9,044 nt of DNA from JAGVPT01 sp035500675 (lineage in GTDB: Bacteria; Bacteroidota; Ignavibacteria; UBA10030; UBA8401), in NCBI GenBank assembly GCA_035500675.1, contig DATJXA010000125.1, positions 1 through 9,044 of the forward strand. Direction: 5' to 3'. A program made the position numbers and the translations under genes. Below are positions 1 to 6,579 of this stretch, piece after piece. Within the stretch, counting starts at the first letter, position 1. Each line of letters begins with the position of its first letter. The notes under the pieces were generated by a model, which did not search any database, was not told the DNA's origin, and saw only the letters and a program-made list of their open reading frames with translations.

Positions 1-402
1 GACGAGATCGTATTCTGCGGGTATGGCGAGCCGACGATCCGATTTGACGCACTGAAAGAGATTGCGGCGTGGGTCAAGTCTCATGGCGGCAAAGTCAGAC
101 TCAATACCGACGGGCACGGAAGCATTATCAATAAAAGGAACATTGCTCCGGAGCTGAAAGGCATTGTCGATTCCGTTTCAATCAGCCTTAACTCCGTCGA
201 CCCCGAACAGTACGGCCGGCTTATGAGGCTCGACGGAAAGAAATTTCATGCCGCGATGGTCGATTTTGTTCTTGAGGCCAAAAAGATTGTGCCCGACGTT
301 GTCCTCAGCGTTGTAGGGATGGACGAGGTGGATCTTGAGAGCGCGAAAAAATTTGCCGAGGAAGAACTTGGAGTACGGTACAGAGTGCGGCCGTATTTTT
401 AA
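1..402 (+). CDS. Radical SAM protein, TatD-associated type (3' part only)
   Basis: The frame is open from the first base to the TAA at 400-402, giving 133 C-terminal residues. The gene begins upstream of the window, so the CxxxCxxC iron-sulfur motif expected in a radical SAM enzyme is not visible. What is visible fits the later part of the barrel: a GYGEPT segment at residues 7-12, which is the SAM-binding GGEP-type motif, then LNTDG at 34-38 and an SVSISLNS strand. The wording of these motifs and the short ending RVRPYF resemble the small radical SAM family found beside or fused to TatD nucleases. The substrate is unknown. The next gene starts 29 bases after the stop on the same strand, so readthrough is possible. 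Family call is good, the TatD subfamily call is from memory of its motifs, and the upstream gene would test it. Confidence 0.8.
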   Translation, partial: DEIVFCGYGEPTIRFDALKEIAAWVKSHGGKVRLNTDGHGSIINKRNIAPELKGIVDSVSISLNSVDPEQYGRLMRLDGKKFHAAMVDFVLEAKKIVPDVVLSVVGMDEVDLESAKKFAEEELGVRYRVRPYF

Positions 403-431
403 ATCATAATTATTCTATCGTTTTCTTGTTG

Positions 432-2444
432 ATGAAATTGCCGATTCGTTTTTTTCATCTTTTTCTTCTCCTCACCTGCGCCGGTTATTCCTTCCGCGCA
501 TCCTCACAAACGTTCGACGAGATCTCGTTTTTGCAGGACTCCCGTTCTCTCGCGAACGGAAAGCTCATCGGCTTCTTATCGTCGTCGAAAGAATCCGACC
601 GCGCTCGCGCGTGCAGCGCACTCGCAAATATCCAGGACAGCACAACGCTACCGTACATTCTCCCGTTGTTGAAAGATTCCAGTTCCATCGTTCGGCGCAA
701 TGCGGCGTTTGCCCTCGGCCAAATTGGCGATGCGGCAGCTGGGCCGTTTTTGCTGGATCGCCTCGCAAACGAATCGAACGATGGTTGCCGGAGCGAGTGT
801 ATCGATGCATTGGGAAAGTGCGGAACGATCGCGGATCTCGACAAGCTCGTTCTGCTCGCGCATTCCTTTTCGGGCGATCTTTGCAATTCTGTCGCTCTTT
901 CCGTTGCTCGGTTTGCCATCAGAAAAATCAGGGATTCGCTCGCGACTGATTATGTTTCGGGCCTCCTCAGCAATGAACAGTGCGCATCTTATGCTGCCTA
1001 TGCATTGATGCGGTGTGCCGATTCTTCCTTCGTTCAATCGCATTTACGCGACGAGGCCACTGCGATGGAAAACCGATCGCCGGAAGTCAGAATGTGGGTT
1101 GCAACGCTGCTCGGAAGTGCAAGGGATTCAACTGCTATCGCGATACTCATTCGTCATGCGCTGAAAGACCCGGATTGGAGGGTCCAGGTGAATTCGGTGC
1201 GGGCTCTCAGAAATGTTCCCATCCAACAGACCCTGTCATCCCTTATTCCATTGTTGAGCGATTCGAATGAACATGTCGCCTTGACTGCATTTTCAGTTTT
1301 ACGCATCGCTGTCCATGCAGACATGATCGATTCGCTCACAACTCCTCTGCAAAGAATACTTCAAGGTCAGCGAGATTATTCGTGGCGGCGAAGGGGAGAG
1401 GCGGCTGTCTTGCTCGCGAAAAATTTAGGAGAACGTAGTATTTCCGGAATAGTAGCTCAGCTCGGGCCGTCTCCATTGTTCAGGGCGAAACTCATTGAAG
1501 CGCTCGGAGAAACGAAATCGCCGGAGGCAGTTCCCACTTTAATCAAAGAATTGTCGGATCCCGATCGCCAAATTGTAAGCGCAGCTGTCGCAGCGTATTG
1601 TTCAATTGTTGAAGATCAGGATTCCGTCTCTCAACAAAAATTTTGCGGGCAAATTCTGCCATTGTTGGGGCGACGGGATATGACGATTTCCTTTTCTGTC
1701 GCAGATGCATTCGGCGATACGCTTATCCGCAAATCCATCCGGTCCCAATATCTGAATCAATTGCTCGCATACTATGGCACGCTGTCAACCCCCGACGACG
1801 TCGAATTGATGACCGATCTTATCGATGTCTTCTTCTCTCTTAAGGCCGAATCTGCTATCCCGGCGTTACAACAAGCGGTCCGCGATAGCGATCGGACAGT
1901 TGCCCTCGAAGCGGTCAAGGCATTGGCCGAGATGACGGGGAAAGATTATATCAATGAGATCGTGCCGTCGTCTAGGAGGAAAATCTTTTATCGAATCGAA
2001 GACACTGCTCTGGTCGGTCGTTACCATTCGGCTCTCATCTCAACAACTGAAGGCACGATACGCGTGCATTTTCGCCCTGATGCCGCTCCGTTTACGGTCT
2101 TGAATTTTATTCTTCTCGTCCGACGACATTTTTATGACGGTCTCACTTTTCATCGTGTGGTACCTAATTTTGTCATTCAGGGGGGCGATCCGTTGGGTAC
2201 CGGATTCGGTGGGCCGGGCTATGCAATTCGGACGGAGGTTTCGCCGGATGCGCTTTTCACGGAAGGAGCGGTGGGGATGGCAAGCGCGGGAAAAGATACG
2301 GAGGGATCGCAGTTTTTTATTACTCACTGCCCGACTCCGCATCTTGACGGTCGCTACACCGTTTTCGGTTATACCGACGATATGAACGTGGTCGACAAAG
2401 TTCAGATTGGCGACCACATTCTTGCGATAGAACTCGAGAGGTGA
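432..2444 (+). CDS. Exported HEAT-repeat protein with C-terminal cyclophilin-type peptidyl-prolyl isomerase domain
   Basis: A 670-residue protein. The frame is open from a TTG at 426, but the ATG at 432 is preferred because it gives a clean signal peptide (MKLPIR, then a hydrophobic FFHLFLLL core, likely cleavage near residue 26 after ASSQ). Residues about 45-500 are alpha-helical HEAT/PBS-lyase-like repeats with the recurring pattern D-x-x-VR-x-x-AA-x-ALG. Residues about 530-670 form a cyclophilin domain with FHRVV (573-577), QGGD (583-586), GSQFF (625-629) and LDGRYTVFG (638-646). Against human CypA, catalytic Arg55, Phe60, Gln63 and Phe113 align with Arg575, Phe580, Gln583 and Phe629; Trp121 and His126 are His637 and Tyr642, and Tyr at the latter position is common in bacteria. 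Activity therefore looks intact. The likely role is proline isomerisation of exported proteins, with the HEAT array as a docking surface. Location (periplasm or outside) is inferred. It runs convergently into the next gene with a 13-bp gap. Confidence 0.9.
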   Translation: MKLPIRFFHLFLLLTCAGYSFRASSQTFDEISFLQDSRSLANGKLIGFLSSSKESDRARACSALANIQDSTTLPYILPLLKDSSSIVRRNAAFALGQIGDAAAGPFLLDRLANESNDGCRSECIDALGKCGTIADLDKLVLLAHSFSGDLCNSVALSVARFAIRKIRDSLATDYVSGLLSNEQCASYAAYALMRCADSSFVQSHLRDEATAMENRSPEVRMWVATLLGSARDSTAIAILIRHALKDPDWRVQVNSVRALRNVPIQQTLSSLIPLLSDSNEHVALTAFSVLRIAVHADMIDSLTTPLQRILQGQRDYSWRRRGEAAVLLAKNLGERSISGIVAQLGPSPLFRAKLIEALGETKSPEAVPTLIKELSDPDRQIVSAAVAAYCSIVEDQDSVSQQKFCGQILPLLGRRDMTISFSVADAFGDTLIRKSIRSQYLNQLLAYYGTLSTPDDVELMTDLIDVFFSLKAESAIPALQQAVRDSDRTVALEAVKALAEMTGKDYINEIVPSSRRKIFYRIEDTALVGRYHSALISTTEGTIRVHFRPDAAPFTVLNFILLVRRHFYDGLTFHRVVPNFVIQGGDPLGTGFGGPGYAIRTEVSPDALFTEGAVGMASAGKDTEGSQFFITHCPTPHLDGRYTVFGYTDDMNVVDKVQIGDHILAIELER

Positions 2445-2457
2445 TCGACGAATTCCG

Positions 2458-3348
2458 CTACTTCAGATTGAGATACGTTGATTCGTGGCTCGGATCGACA
2501 GTCGAAAGAAGCTGCAGTATACTTTTATCTGGATATTCTCGAAAAATTTCTGCAAGTTCCTGATACTTCGCGTCAAAAAACGCTTTCACCACAAGCGAAC
2601 GGGGGTTCACCGATCTTTTGAAGTCTGCTACGTTCTGAATGAATCTAATGATATTTTTATAGGCGAGATCAGGTTTGACCGTCAGATAATCGATCCCCTT
2701 ATAATTGTAGAGGTACATTCCTTCTCGGATAGTTTGGTACTTCGCGTTGAGGAGTTCTTCAACAAAGGAATATTTACTGAACGCGCCCGACGTACTGCGA
2801 TCCCATCCTTTGGCCGAGCCGGGTGCTTGCGCGCAGATCGCGATCGCCTTTTCGAAATAGGGGGTCCCGCTAAGGGGGGGACTGTAAGAATCGAAATCAT
2901 ACCCCAAGACAAGATACATGTAATAGTTGATGAAGCTCATGAGCGGATCGAAGTGGGTTTCATCGCGGTATAACGGCTGATTCTTCACGTACGTGAATTC
3001 CCACGAATCGTCGACAAGCCGGAGCATCGCAGTATTCTTTTCCGATTTGTAAACGGGACGCGAACTGCCGATAAAGAATTGCGCGTCGTACGTGTTCGTC
3101 GACGGAATCGATGTGAAAAATATCGAAATGGAAACTTGAATTTTATCGTTGCCGATATCCTCGGTGGTCCATTTGTTGGAATTAATGTACTTCTGGATAT
3201 CGGCGCCAAAACTTTGCAGGGGGTCCCGGGATGAGCCGGGAATTTGATCCAAGTTGACGGTGACTTGAGCTTCGATCTGTCCGACGGCAGTCGAGACAGA
3301 CCAGAGGAGGGCGCCGATCAACATCACTATCATCAGGGGGGCGCGCAT
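2458..3348 (-). CDS. DUF4835 / PorD-like secreted protein (type IX secretion-associated family)
   Basis: A 296-residue protein, the usual size for the family. An N-terminal signal peptide (hydrophobic residues about 5-20, likely cleavage after AVG near residue 23) exports it. The mature start VTVNLDQI, the YINSNKW segment, the SSRPVY motif after the first beta region, the PLMSFINYYMYLVLGYDFDS stretch and the GWD motif are the landmarks of DUF4835, a family almost confined to Bacteroidota and often annotated as T9SS protein PorD. No catalytic residues are known. The start is well supported: GAAGGA lies 5 bases upstream on the minus strand (3354-3359), and a consensus-like promoter sits 41-69 bases upstream. 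The gene is head-to-head with a PorV/PorQ-like barrel gene, which fits a cell-surface or secretion role. The family call is firm; the molecular function is not established. Confidence 0.85.
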   Translation of the reverse strand: MRAPLMIVMLIGALLWSVSTAVGQIEAQVTVNLDQIPGSSRDPLQSFGADIQKYINSNKWTTEDIGNDKIQVSISIFFTSIPSTNTYDAQFFIGSSRPVYKSEKNTAMLRLVDDSWEFTYVKNQPLYRDETHFDPLMSFINYYMYLVLGYDFDSYSPPLSGTPYFEKAIAICAQAPGSAKGWDRSTSGAFSKYSFVEELLNAKYQTIREGMYLYNYKGIDYLTVKPDLAYKNIIRFIQNVADFKRSVNPRSLVVKAFFDAKYQELAEIFREYPDKSILQLLSTVDPSHESTYLNLK

Positions 3349-4249
3349 GGCATTCCTTCACAATGTTGTTGGGGAGTTTCTCGCCGGTAATATAACCACT
3401 TTCGTTTCTGCTTTCAAGTCGGCCAACGTACACAGCGCGGCATTCGTTCGGCGTTTGTTTATTCTGTCGGTGTTTTTTCCTCCAGCATTATTTTCCGCGT
3501 TCGAACGTACGGCCCAGCCCGTTGCATTGACCGGGACCGCGTACGCAAACCTTTACGGGAAAGACGTTGGCGCATTTTTATTAAACCCTTCCGCCATTGC
3601 CGGCGTTCAATCTTTTTATTTCAACGCTTTCTATTCTCCGTCGCCGTTCGGGTTGCAGCAGCTTGCGAACCGCGGCGCATTAGTGGCGTGTCCTACAGGT
3701 TTCATCGATGCAGGCCTTTGCGTCACTTCATCCGGGTTCTCCCTCTATAAAGAAGTTACCGCCTCCGCCTCAATTGCAAGGACATACAACGGCATTCTTT
3801 CCGCGGGTTGTACCGTTAATTATGACCACCTCGCGATCAGCCGTTATGGTTCAGCATCGGTGATTGGTATCGATCTTGGGGCAACGGTTCAAGTGGCGGA
3901 CGAAATTCGGTGGGGATTTTCTTTGCTGAATGTCAACAGGCCGTCGCTCGCCGGGTCGGCCGATGAGCTTCCCGAAATCTACACCACTGGAATTTCGTGC
4001 GAAGTTATTCCTACCGCGAATATCTCATTTGCCCTAGTCAAAGATGTTCGATTTTCCCCTTCTGTCCGAGCTGGCGCGGAGTTTTCGCCGCATGAGATAC
4101 TTCAACTCAGGTTCGGGGTCTCAACCGAACCGTCGCGCTATTATGCAGGGATAGGCATCCGTCTTTCGGTTGCCTCATTCGAATACGGAGTGGCGACTCA
4201 TCTTGCGCTTGGCCTGACTCATTCTATTGGCATCTCCATTGGCTTGTGA
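3347..4249 (+). CDS. PorV/PorQ-like outer-membrane beta-barrel protein
   Basis: Up to 300 residues. The core begins with a signal-peptide-like stretch (VRRLFILSVFFPPALFSAF) followed by TGTAYANLYGKDVGAFLLNPSAIAGVQ, which matches the GGA-x-VAL-x-D-x-x-A-x-x-x-NPA-x-L-A opening of the PorV/PorQ/FadL-like barrel families. The rest alternates short amphipathic strands with turns, rich in aromatic and glycine residues, and ends in ISIGL. The start is uncertain. ATG 3347 is the only ATG and keeps the two arginines a signal peptide needs, but it puts 34 extra residues in front and shares its CATG with the opposing gene. The next possible start, TTG 3455, gives 264 residues but removes the arginines and has no Shine-Dalgarno sequence. 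The stop is 7 bases before the following ATG, so the two form an operon. PorV-type proteins shuttle T9SS cargo in relatives, but that role here is only suggested. The exact subfamily is unresolved. Confidence 0.75.
   Translation: MAFLHNVVGEFLAGNITTFVSAFKSANVHSAAFVRRLFILSVFFPPALFSAFERTAQPVALTGTAYANLYGKDVGAFLLNPSAIAGVQSFYFNAFYSPSPFGLQQLANRGALVACPTGFIDAGLCVTSSGFSLYKEVTASASIARTYNGILSAGCTVNYDHLAISRYGSASVIGIDLGATVQVADEIRWGFSLLNVNRPSLAGSADELPEIYTTGISCEVIPTANISFALVKDVRFSPSVRAGAEFSPHEILQLRFGVSTEPSRYYAGIGIRLSVASFEYGVATHLALGLTHSIGISIGL
3369..3396 (+). promoter_or_regulatory. Candidate divergent promoter for the barrel operon
   Basis: On the plus strand TTGGGG (3369-3374) lies 16 bases before TATAAC (3391-3396). 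The -10 is good (5/6) but the -35 is weak (3/6). The -10 overlaps the minus-strand -10 at 3389-3394, so both polymerases would compete for the same AT-rich TAATATAA core. If this is the promoter, translation of the downstream barrel gene cannot start at 3347, because that codon lies upstream of transcription. Confidence 0.3.
3389..3417 (-). promoter_or_regulatory. Promoter for the DUF4835/PorD-like gene
   Basis: Read on the minus strand, TTGAAA (3417-3412) is followed after exactly 17 bases by TATATT (3394-3389). This is close to the sigma-70 consensus (5/6 and 5/6) with ideal spacing. Transcription would begin near 3382, giving a leader of about 33 bases containing the GAAGGA ribosome-binding site. 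The same -10 sequence, TATATT, recurs in front of mnmA in this window. The call rests on sequence only. Confidence 0.65.
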
Positions 4250-4256
4250 GACGCAC

Positions 4257-6242
4257 ATGAAAAATTTTCTATTGTTTTGCGCGATATTCCCACCGATTGG
4301 ATTGCTCTTCGCTCAGCAAAAGCCGGACATCCCATACGATTCGCCTGAAATTGAATCCATAATAGAAAATGACCAGCAAGATAATGCTTCTTCCTCGGCG
4401 ACGCTTGAAGAGCTGGAATTTTATCACGCGCATCCAGTGAATGTCAATACTGCAACTTTCGACCAATTGACGAAGGTTCCGTTCCTTCCGGCTGCTGCTG
4501 CGATCAGGATACTATATAGACGCGACTCACTGGGCACTTTATCGTCCTCGGATCTGTGCGGCATCCCCGAATTAGACGACAGGACGATCGAGCTCGTGTC
4601 ACAGTTTTTAGTTTTTGGGAATTCCGTCGGCGCGGGCAGCGTTTCAGAATCGAGCTATAAAATTTCATCCCGCACACGGACTGTCCTTCAGCTTCATCCG
4701 CCCGAACCATTTGAGAAGGGTACATACCTGGGAAGCGACGTGAGAGAATATCAGCGGATAGAACTGACGTCGTCGAAGTTCAGCGGCGGACTCCTCTACG
4801 ATCGCGATCCGGGGGAAACGTTCGAAGATGGATTTGTCGGCGGGCATGCCGGGTTTGAGAATGAAGGCCTTCTTCGCAAGCTTGTCATCGGTGATTTTAC
4901 GCTTAATGCTGGGGAGGGATTGACCCTCTCAAGTTTCAGGTCTTCATCAAAGGGAGGAGATGCGCTGAGTCAGATCAAAGCTGCCGGACGAACTATCGTT
5001 CCACATCTTTCAGCCGATGAGTTCCACTATTTTCAAGGCTGCGCAATGACGATCGATCAGTATCCCTTTGAGGTCACAGGTTTTTTTTCGTACAAACCTG
5101 TGGATGGATCGATCGATTCGACTAACACAATTACCAGTTTTTATACTGACGGATTATTCCGATCGCCGTCAGAGCTCCTCAAAAAGAATGTCGGCCATCA
5201 AACGGCATTCGGTGGGATCGGGACTTATCATATCGGAACGACTCAGCGTGTTGGGGTTACCTTTGTTCAATCGCAATTCGACAAAGAAGTAGCCCTGAAT
5301 TCATTAGCGAGTTATCATGGACGACGCTTTGCCTCAATGGGGTTCAATACGAATCTCGTTTTCGACTCCTTCGACCTTTTTGGTGAAGCAGCTTACAATT
5401 CCCTCGCCTCTAGAAGCAGCGTTTGTGGAATAATATTTCGGGTCTCAAAACAATTTTCTTTTTCTGCTCATGTGCGGTCATATTCCGAAAGATTTATCAG
5501 CCCCTTTGGATTTGCTTTTGGCGAGCAAGAGGGAAGTGTGAATGGGGAAGAGGGACAGTATCTCGGAATGGAATATCGCGCAACAAATGATGTTAAAGTT
5601 TCTTCATACTATGATCAATTCTTGATTCCATCATCCGGATCGTTCGCGCAAACAGGCGCGGAGTACGTCGTGCGCCTCGAAGGGGCTTTGACTAAGTCGG
5701 CGAGCGCATTTGTCCAATTTCGTGAAAAGAAAAAGACGACGGAACACAGCGTTATGAATGCATCAGGAGAATCGCTCGATGTGATAGATGAAAGAGGACA
5801 GAGAAATTTGCGCGCATCGTGCACGTTTCGCGTCGGTAAAGGGGTAAATATCACGGAGAGGATCGAACTGAACGATGTCTCATACTCCGTTGCAGGCGGC
5901 AGCGAACGCGGGACGTTGGCATTTACCGAATTGAATGTTTCGCCCCCTCGCAGCGCATTTTTCGGATCGGCGAGGGTGGTTTTTTTCGACACGCCATCGT
6001 ACGATTCGCGGCTGTATGAATATGAAGACAATGTCCATGGGGGATATTCTTTGCCCGCGCTTTACGGGTCGGGGGTCCGATGGTATTTTGTATTCGGATG
6101 GCAGATACTTCAACAAGCAGAAATTTCTTTCAAGTATAATGAAACGTTGAAGCCGGGAGCCGCAGCGCTTGGTTCGGGCGACTCCGAGATCCCCGGTCCG
6201 CTCGATAATGGCCTAACGTTACAGGCCGACCTTACCTTCTAA
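4257..6242 (+). CDS. ComEA-type helix-hairpin-helix protein with large C-terminal outer-membrane beta-barrel
   Basis: A 661-residue protein starting at ATG 4257. A TTG at 4227 in the same frame would overlap the previous gene and spoil the signal peptide MKNFLLFCAIFPPIGLLFA (cleavage after Ala19). Residues 60-119 form two helix-hairpin-helix units (VNVNTATFDQLTKVPFLP, then LGTLSSSDLCGIPELDD) as in ComEA, the periplasmic DNA-uptake receptor. Glycines of the first hairpin are replaced (PFLPAAAA), so DNA binding is not assured. From about residue 150 to the end the chain alternates aromatic-rich strands and turns and finishes with LTLQADLTF, the terminal phenylalanine typical of outer-membrane barrels. 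Conserved landmarks include GDFTLNAGEGLTL (212-224) and GRTIVPHL...FHYFQG (244-261), which I recognise from Bacteroidota proteins annotated only as HHH-domain proteins. It is co-transcribed with the upstream barrel gene (7-base gap). Its function is unknown; DNA or ligand capture at the outer membrane is inference. Confidence 0.85.
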   Translation: MKNFLLFCAIFPPIGLLFAQQKPDIPYDSPEIESIIENDQQDNASSSATLEELEFYHAHPVNVNTATFDQLTKVPFLPAAAAIRILYRRDSLGTLSSSDLCGIPELDDRTIELVSQFLVFGNSVGAGSVSESSYKISSRTRTVLQLHPPEPFEKGTYLGSDVREYQRIELTSSKFSGGLLYDRDPGETFEDGFVGGHAGFENEGLLRKLVIGDFTLNAGEGLTLSSFRSSSKGGDALSQIKAAGRTIVPHLSADEFHYFQGCAMTIDQYPFEVTGFFSYKPVDGSIDSTNTITSFYTDGLFRSPSELLKKNVGHQTAFGGIGTYHIGTTQRVGVTFVQSQFDKEVALNSLASYHGRRFASMGFNTNLVFDSFDLFGEAAYNSLASRSSVCGIIFRVSKQFSFSAHVRSYSERFISPFGFAFGEQEGSVNGEEGQYLGMEYRATNDVKVSSYYDQFLIPSSGSFAQTGAEYVVRLEGALTKSASAFVQFREKKKTTEHSVMNASGESLDVIDERGQRNLRASCTFRVGKGVNITERIELNDVSYSVAGGSERGTLAFTELNVSPPRSAFFGSARVVFFDTPSYDSRLYEYEDNVHGGYSLPALYGSGVRWYFVFGWQILQQAEISFKYNETLKPGAAALGSGDSEIPGPLDNGLTLQADLTF

Positions 6243-6285
6243 AAGATTGGATGTTGTTTCATAATCGCATCAGGACATTATCGGG

Positions 6286-6300
6286 CATGCTCGCTCGTTG
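6286..6300. repeat. Left copy of direct repeat flanking the 6305-6424 element
   Basis: CATG-CT-CGCTCGTTG here resembles CATG-ATA-CGCTCGTTG at 6423-6438; the last nine bases are identical (6292-6300 and 6430-6438). The copies sit 4 bases before and 5 bases after the inverted repeat ends, so they are not a textbook target duplication, but a 9-base match at this spacing is unlikely by chance. Confidence 0.5.
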
Positions 6301-6304
6301 GTGG

Positions 6305-6424
6305 TGTCTCACTTTGACGAATTGCGAAATGAACCGGACACTTTTCTCCCTAAATCCATCAAAAACCCTTCATATTGAATTTGATAAAAAGTTCAAGTGC
6401 CCGGTTCATTTTCAAACTGAGACA
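6305..6424. mobile_element. 120-bp imperfect inverted repeat, possible IS21-like end-to-end remnant or MITE
   Basis: The two ends are TGTCTCACTTTGA (6305-6317) and TCAAACTGAGACA (6412-6424), complementary with one mismatch in 13. Further in, AAATGAACCGGACACTT (6327-6343) pairs with AAGTGCCCGGTTCATTT (6395-6411) with one mismatch in 17. The left arm carries nine extra bases (6318-6326) between the two blocks; the right arm has none. The centre, about 50 bases, is AT-rich and non-coding. TG...CA ends followed by a TTTGAAAATGAACC-type repeat resemble the termini of IS21-family elements, but no transposase is present. It could be a short non-autonomous element or a deletion remnant in which both IS ends were retained. 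The family assignment is tentative; the inverted repeat itself is directly visible. Confidence 0.6.
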
Positions 6425-6438
6425 TGATACGCTCGTTG
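6423..6438. repeat. Right copy of direct repeat flanking the 6305-6424 element
   Basis: This is the partner of 6286-6300, identical over CGCTCGTTG. Its right part overlaps the left target-duplication copy of the next element (6432-6439), so the sequence CTCGTTG occurs three times in under 300 bases, at 6294, 6432 and 6572. Confidence 0.5.
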
Positions 6439-6439
6439 A
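6432..6439. repeat. Left 8-bp target-site duplication (CTCGTTGA)
   Basis: CTCGTTGA directly abuts the left GGTAGTGGG end of the 6440-6571 element and is identical to 6572-6579 on the other side. Because a G follows both copies, a 9-bp duplication with an unpaired end base is an alternative reading, but the 8-bp reading leaves symmetrical GG...CC ends. Confidence 0.8.
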
Positions 6440-6458
6440 GGTAGTGGGCTACTTTCAG

Positions 6459-6474
6459 AAACCTTCCGAAGGCT
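6459..6474. repeat. Left subterminal palindrome of the insertion, terminator-like on plus strand
   Basis: AACCTTC-C-GAAGGCT (6460-6474) is a near-perfect palindrome, and six Ts at 6474-6479 follow directly. Folded as RNA it gives a short CCTT/AAGG stem and a T-run, so it could weakly terminate transcripts arriving from the HHH-barrel gene. The stem is short and the effect is unproven. Confidence 0.5.
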
Positions 6475-6524
6475 TTTTTGAGTGAACATTGAAAAAGCAA
6501 TAGCATTTGTTCGTTTTAGATAGA

Positions 6525-6541
6525 AAACCTTCGGAAGGTTT
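6525..6541. repeat. Right subterminal palindrome of the insertion
   Basis: AAACCTTC-G-GAAGGTTT is a perfect 17-bp palindrome with a single central base. On the minus strand it is followed by TTTTCT, so it resembles a terminator facing leftwards, mirroring the left palindrome. The two hairpins may insulate the element or serve as transposase-binding or cruciform sites. Confidence 0.65.
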
Positions 6542-6571
6542 GCTGTGGATCGTCAAAGGTAACCCACTACC

Positions 6572-6579
6572 CTCGTTGA
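6572..6579. repeat. Right 8-bp target-site duplication (CTCGTTGA)
   Basis: This is the second copy of CTCGTTGA and directly abuts the ACCCACTACC right end of the insertion. Its last four bases are the first four of the TTGAGA -35 hexamer of the mnmA promoter (6576-6581), so the insertion regenerated rather than broke that hexamer. Confidence 0.8.

Larger units (their letters stand above)
6440..6571. mobile_element. 132-bp MITE-like insertion with terminal inverted repeats
   Basis: Ends GGTAGTGGGCTACTTT (6440-6455) and, reverse-complemented, GGTAGTGGGTTACCTT (6571-6556) match at 14 of 16 positions and are bounded by perfect 8-bp direct repeats CTCGTTGA. Subterminal blocks AAACCTTCCGAAGG (6459-6472) and CCTTCGGAAGGTTT (6528-6541) are exact reverse complements, and each is itself a palindrome. 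A third pairing, GCTTTTT (6472-6478) with AAAAAGC (6492-6498), lies between them. No transposase is encoded, so movement would need an enzyme in trans. An 8-bp duplication with ends beginning GG is seen in the IS1595 family, among others; this is a suggestion, not an identification. It lies just upstream of the mnmA promoter. Confidence 0.8.

Noticed and set aside
426..431. TTG start for the HEAT/cyclophilin gene
   Set aside because: It only adds two residues (ML) in front of a standard ATG that already opens a normal signal peptide.
2485..2973. Long plus-strand open frame antisense to the DUF4835 gene
   Set aside because: It is a shadow of the minus-strand gene: no recognisable domain, low-complexity arginine/phenylalanine-rich translation, no ribosome-binding site.
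4227..4256. TTG start for the HHH-barrel gene inside the preceding gene
   Set aside because: It would place ten polar residues (including a Cys and a Glu) ahead of a well-formed signal peptide beginning at ATG 4257.
6478..6506. Outward promoter inside the insertion element (TTGAGT-17-TAGCAT)
   Set aside because: The -10 is only 4/6 and non-canonical at the key positions, and a better promoter lies closer to mnmA.
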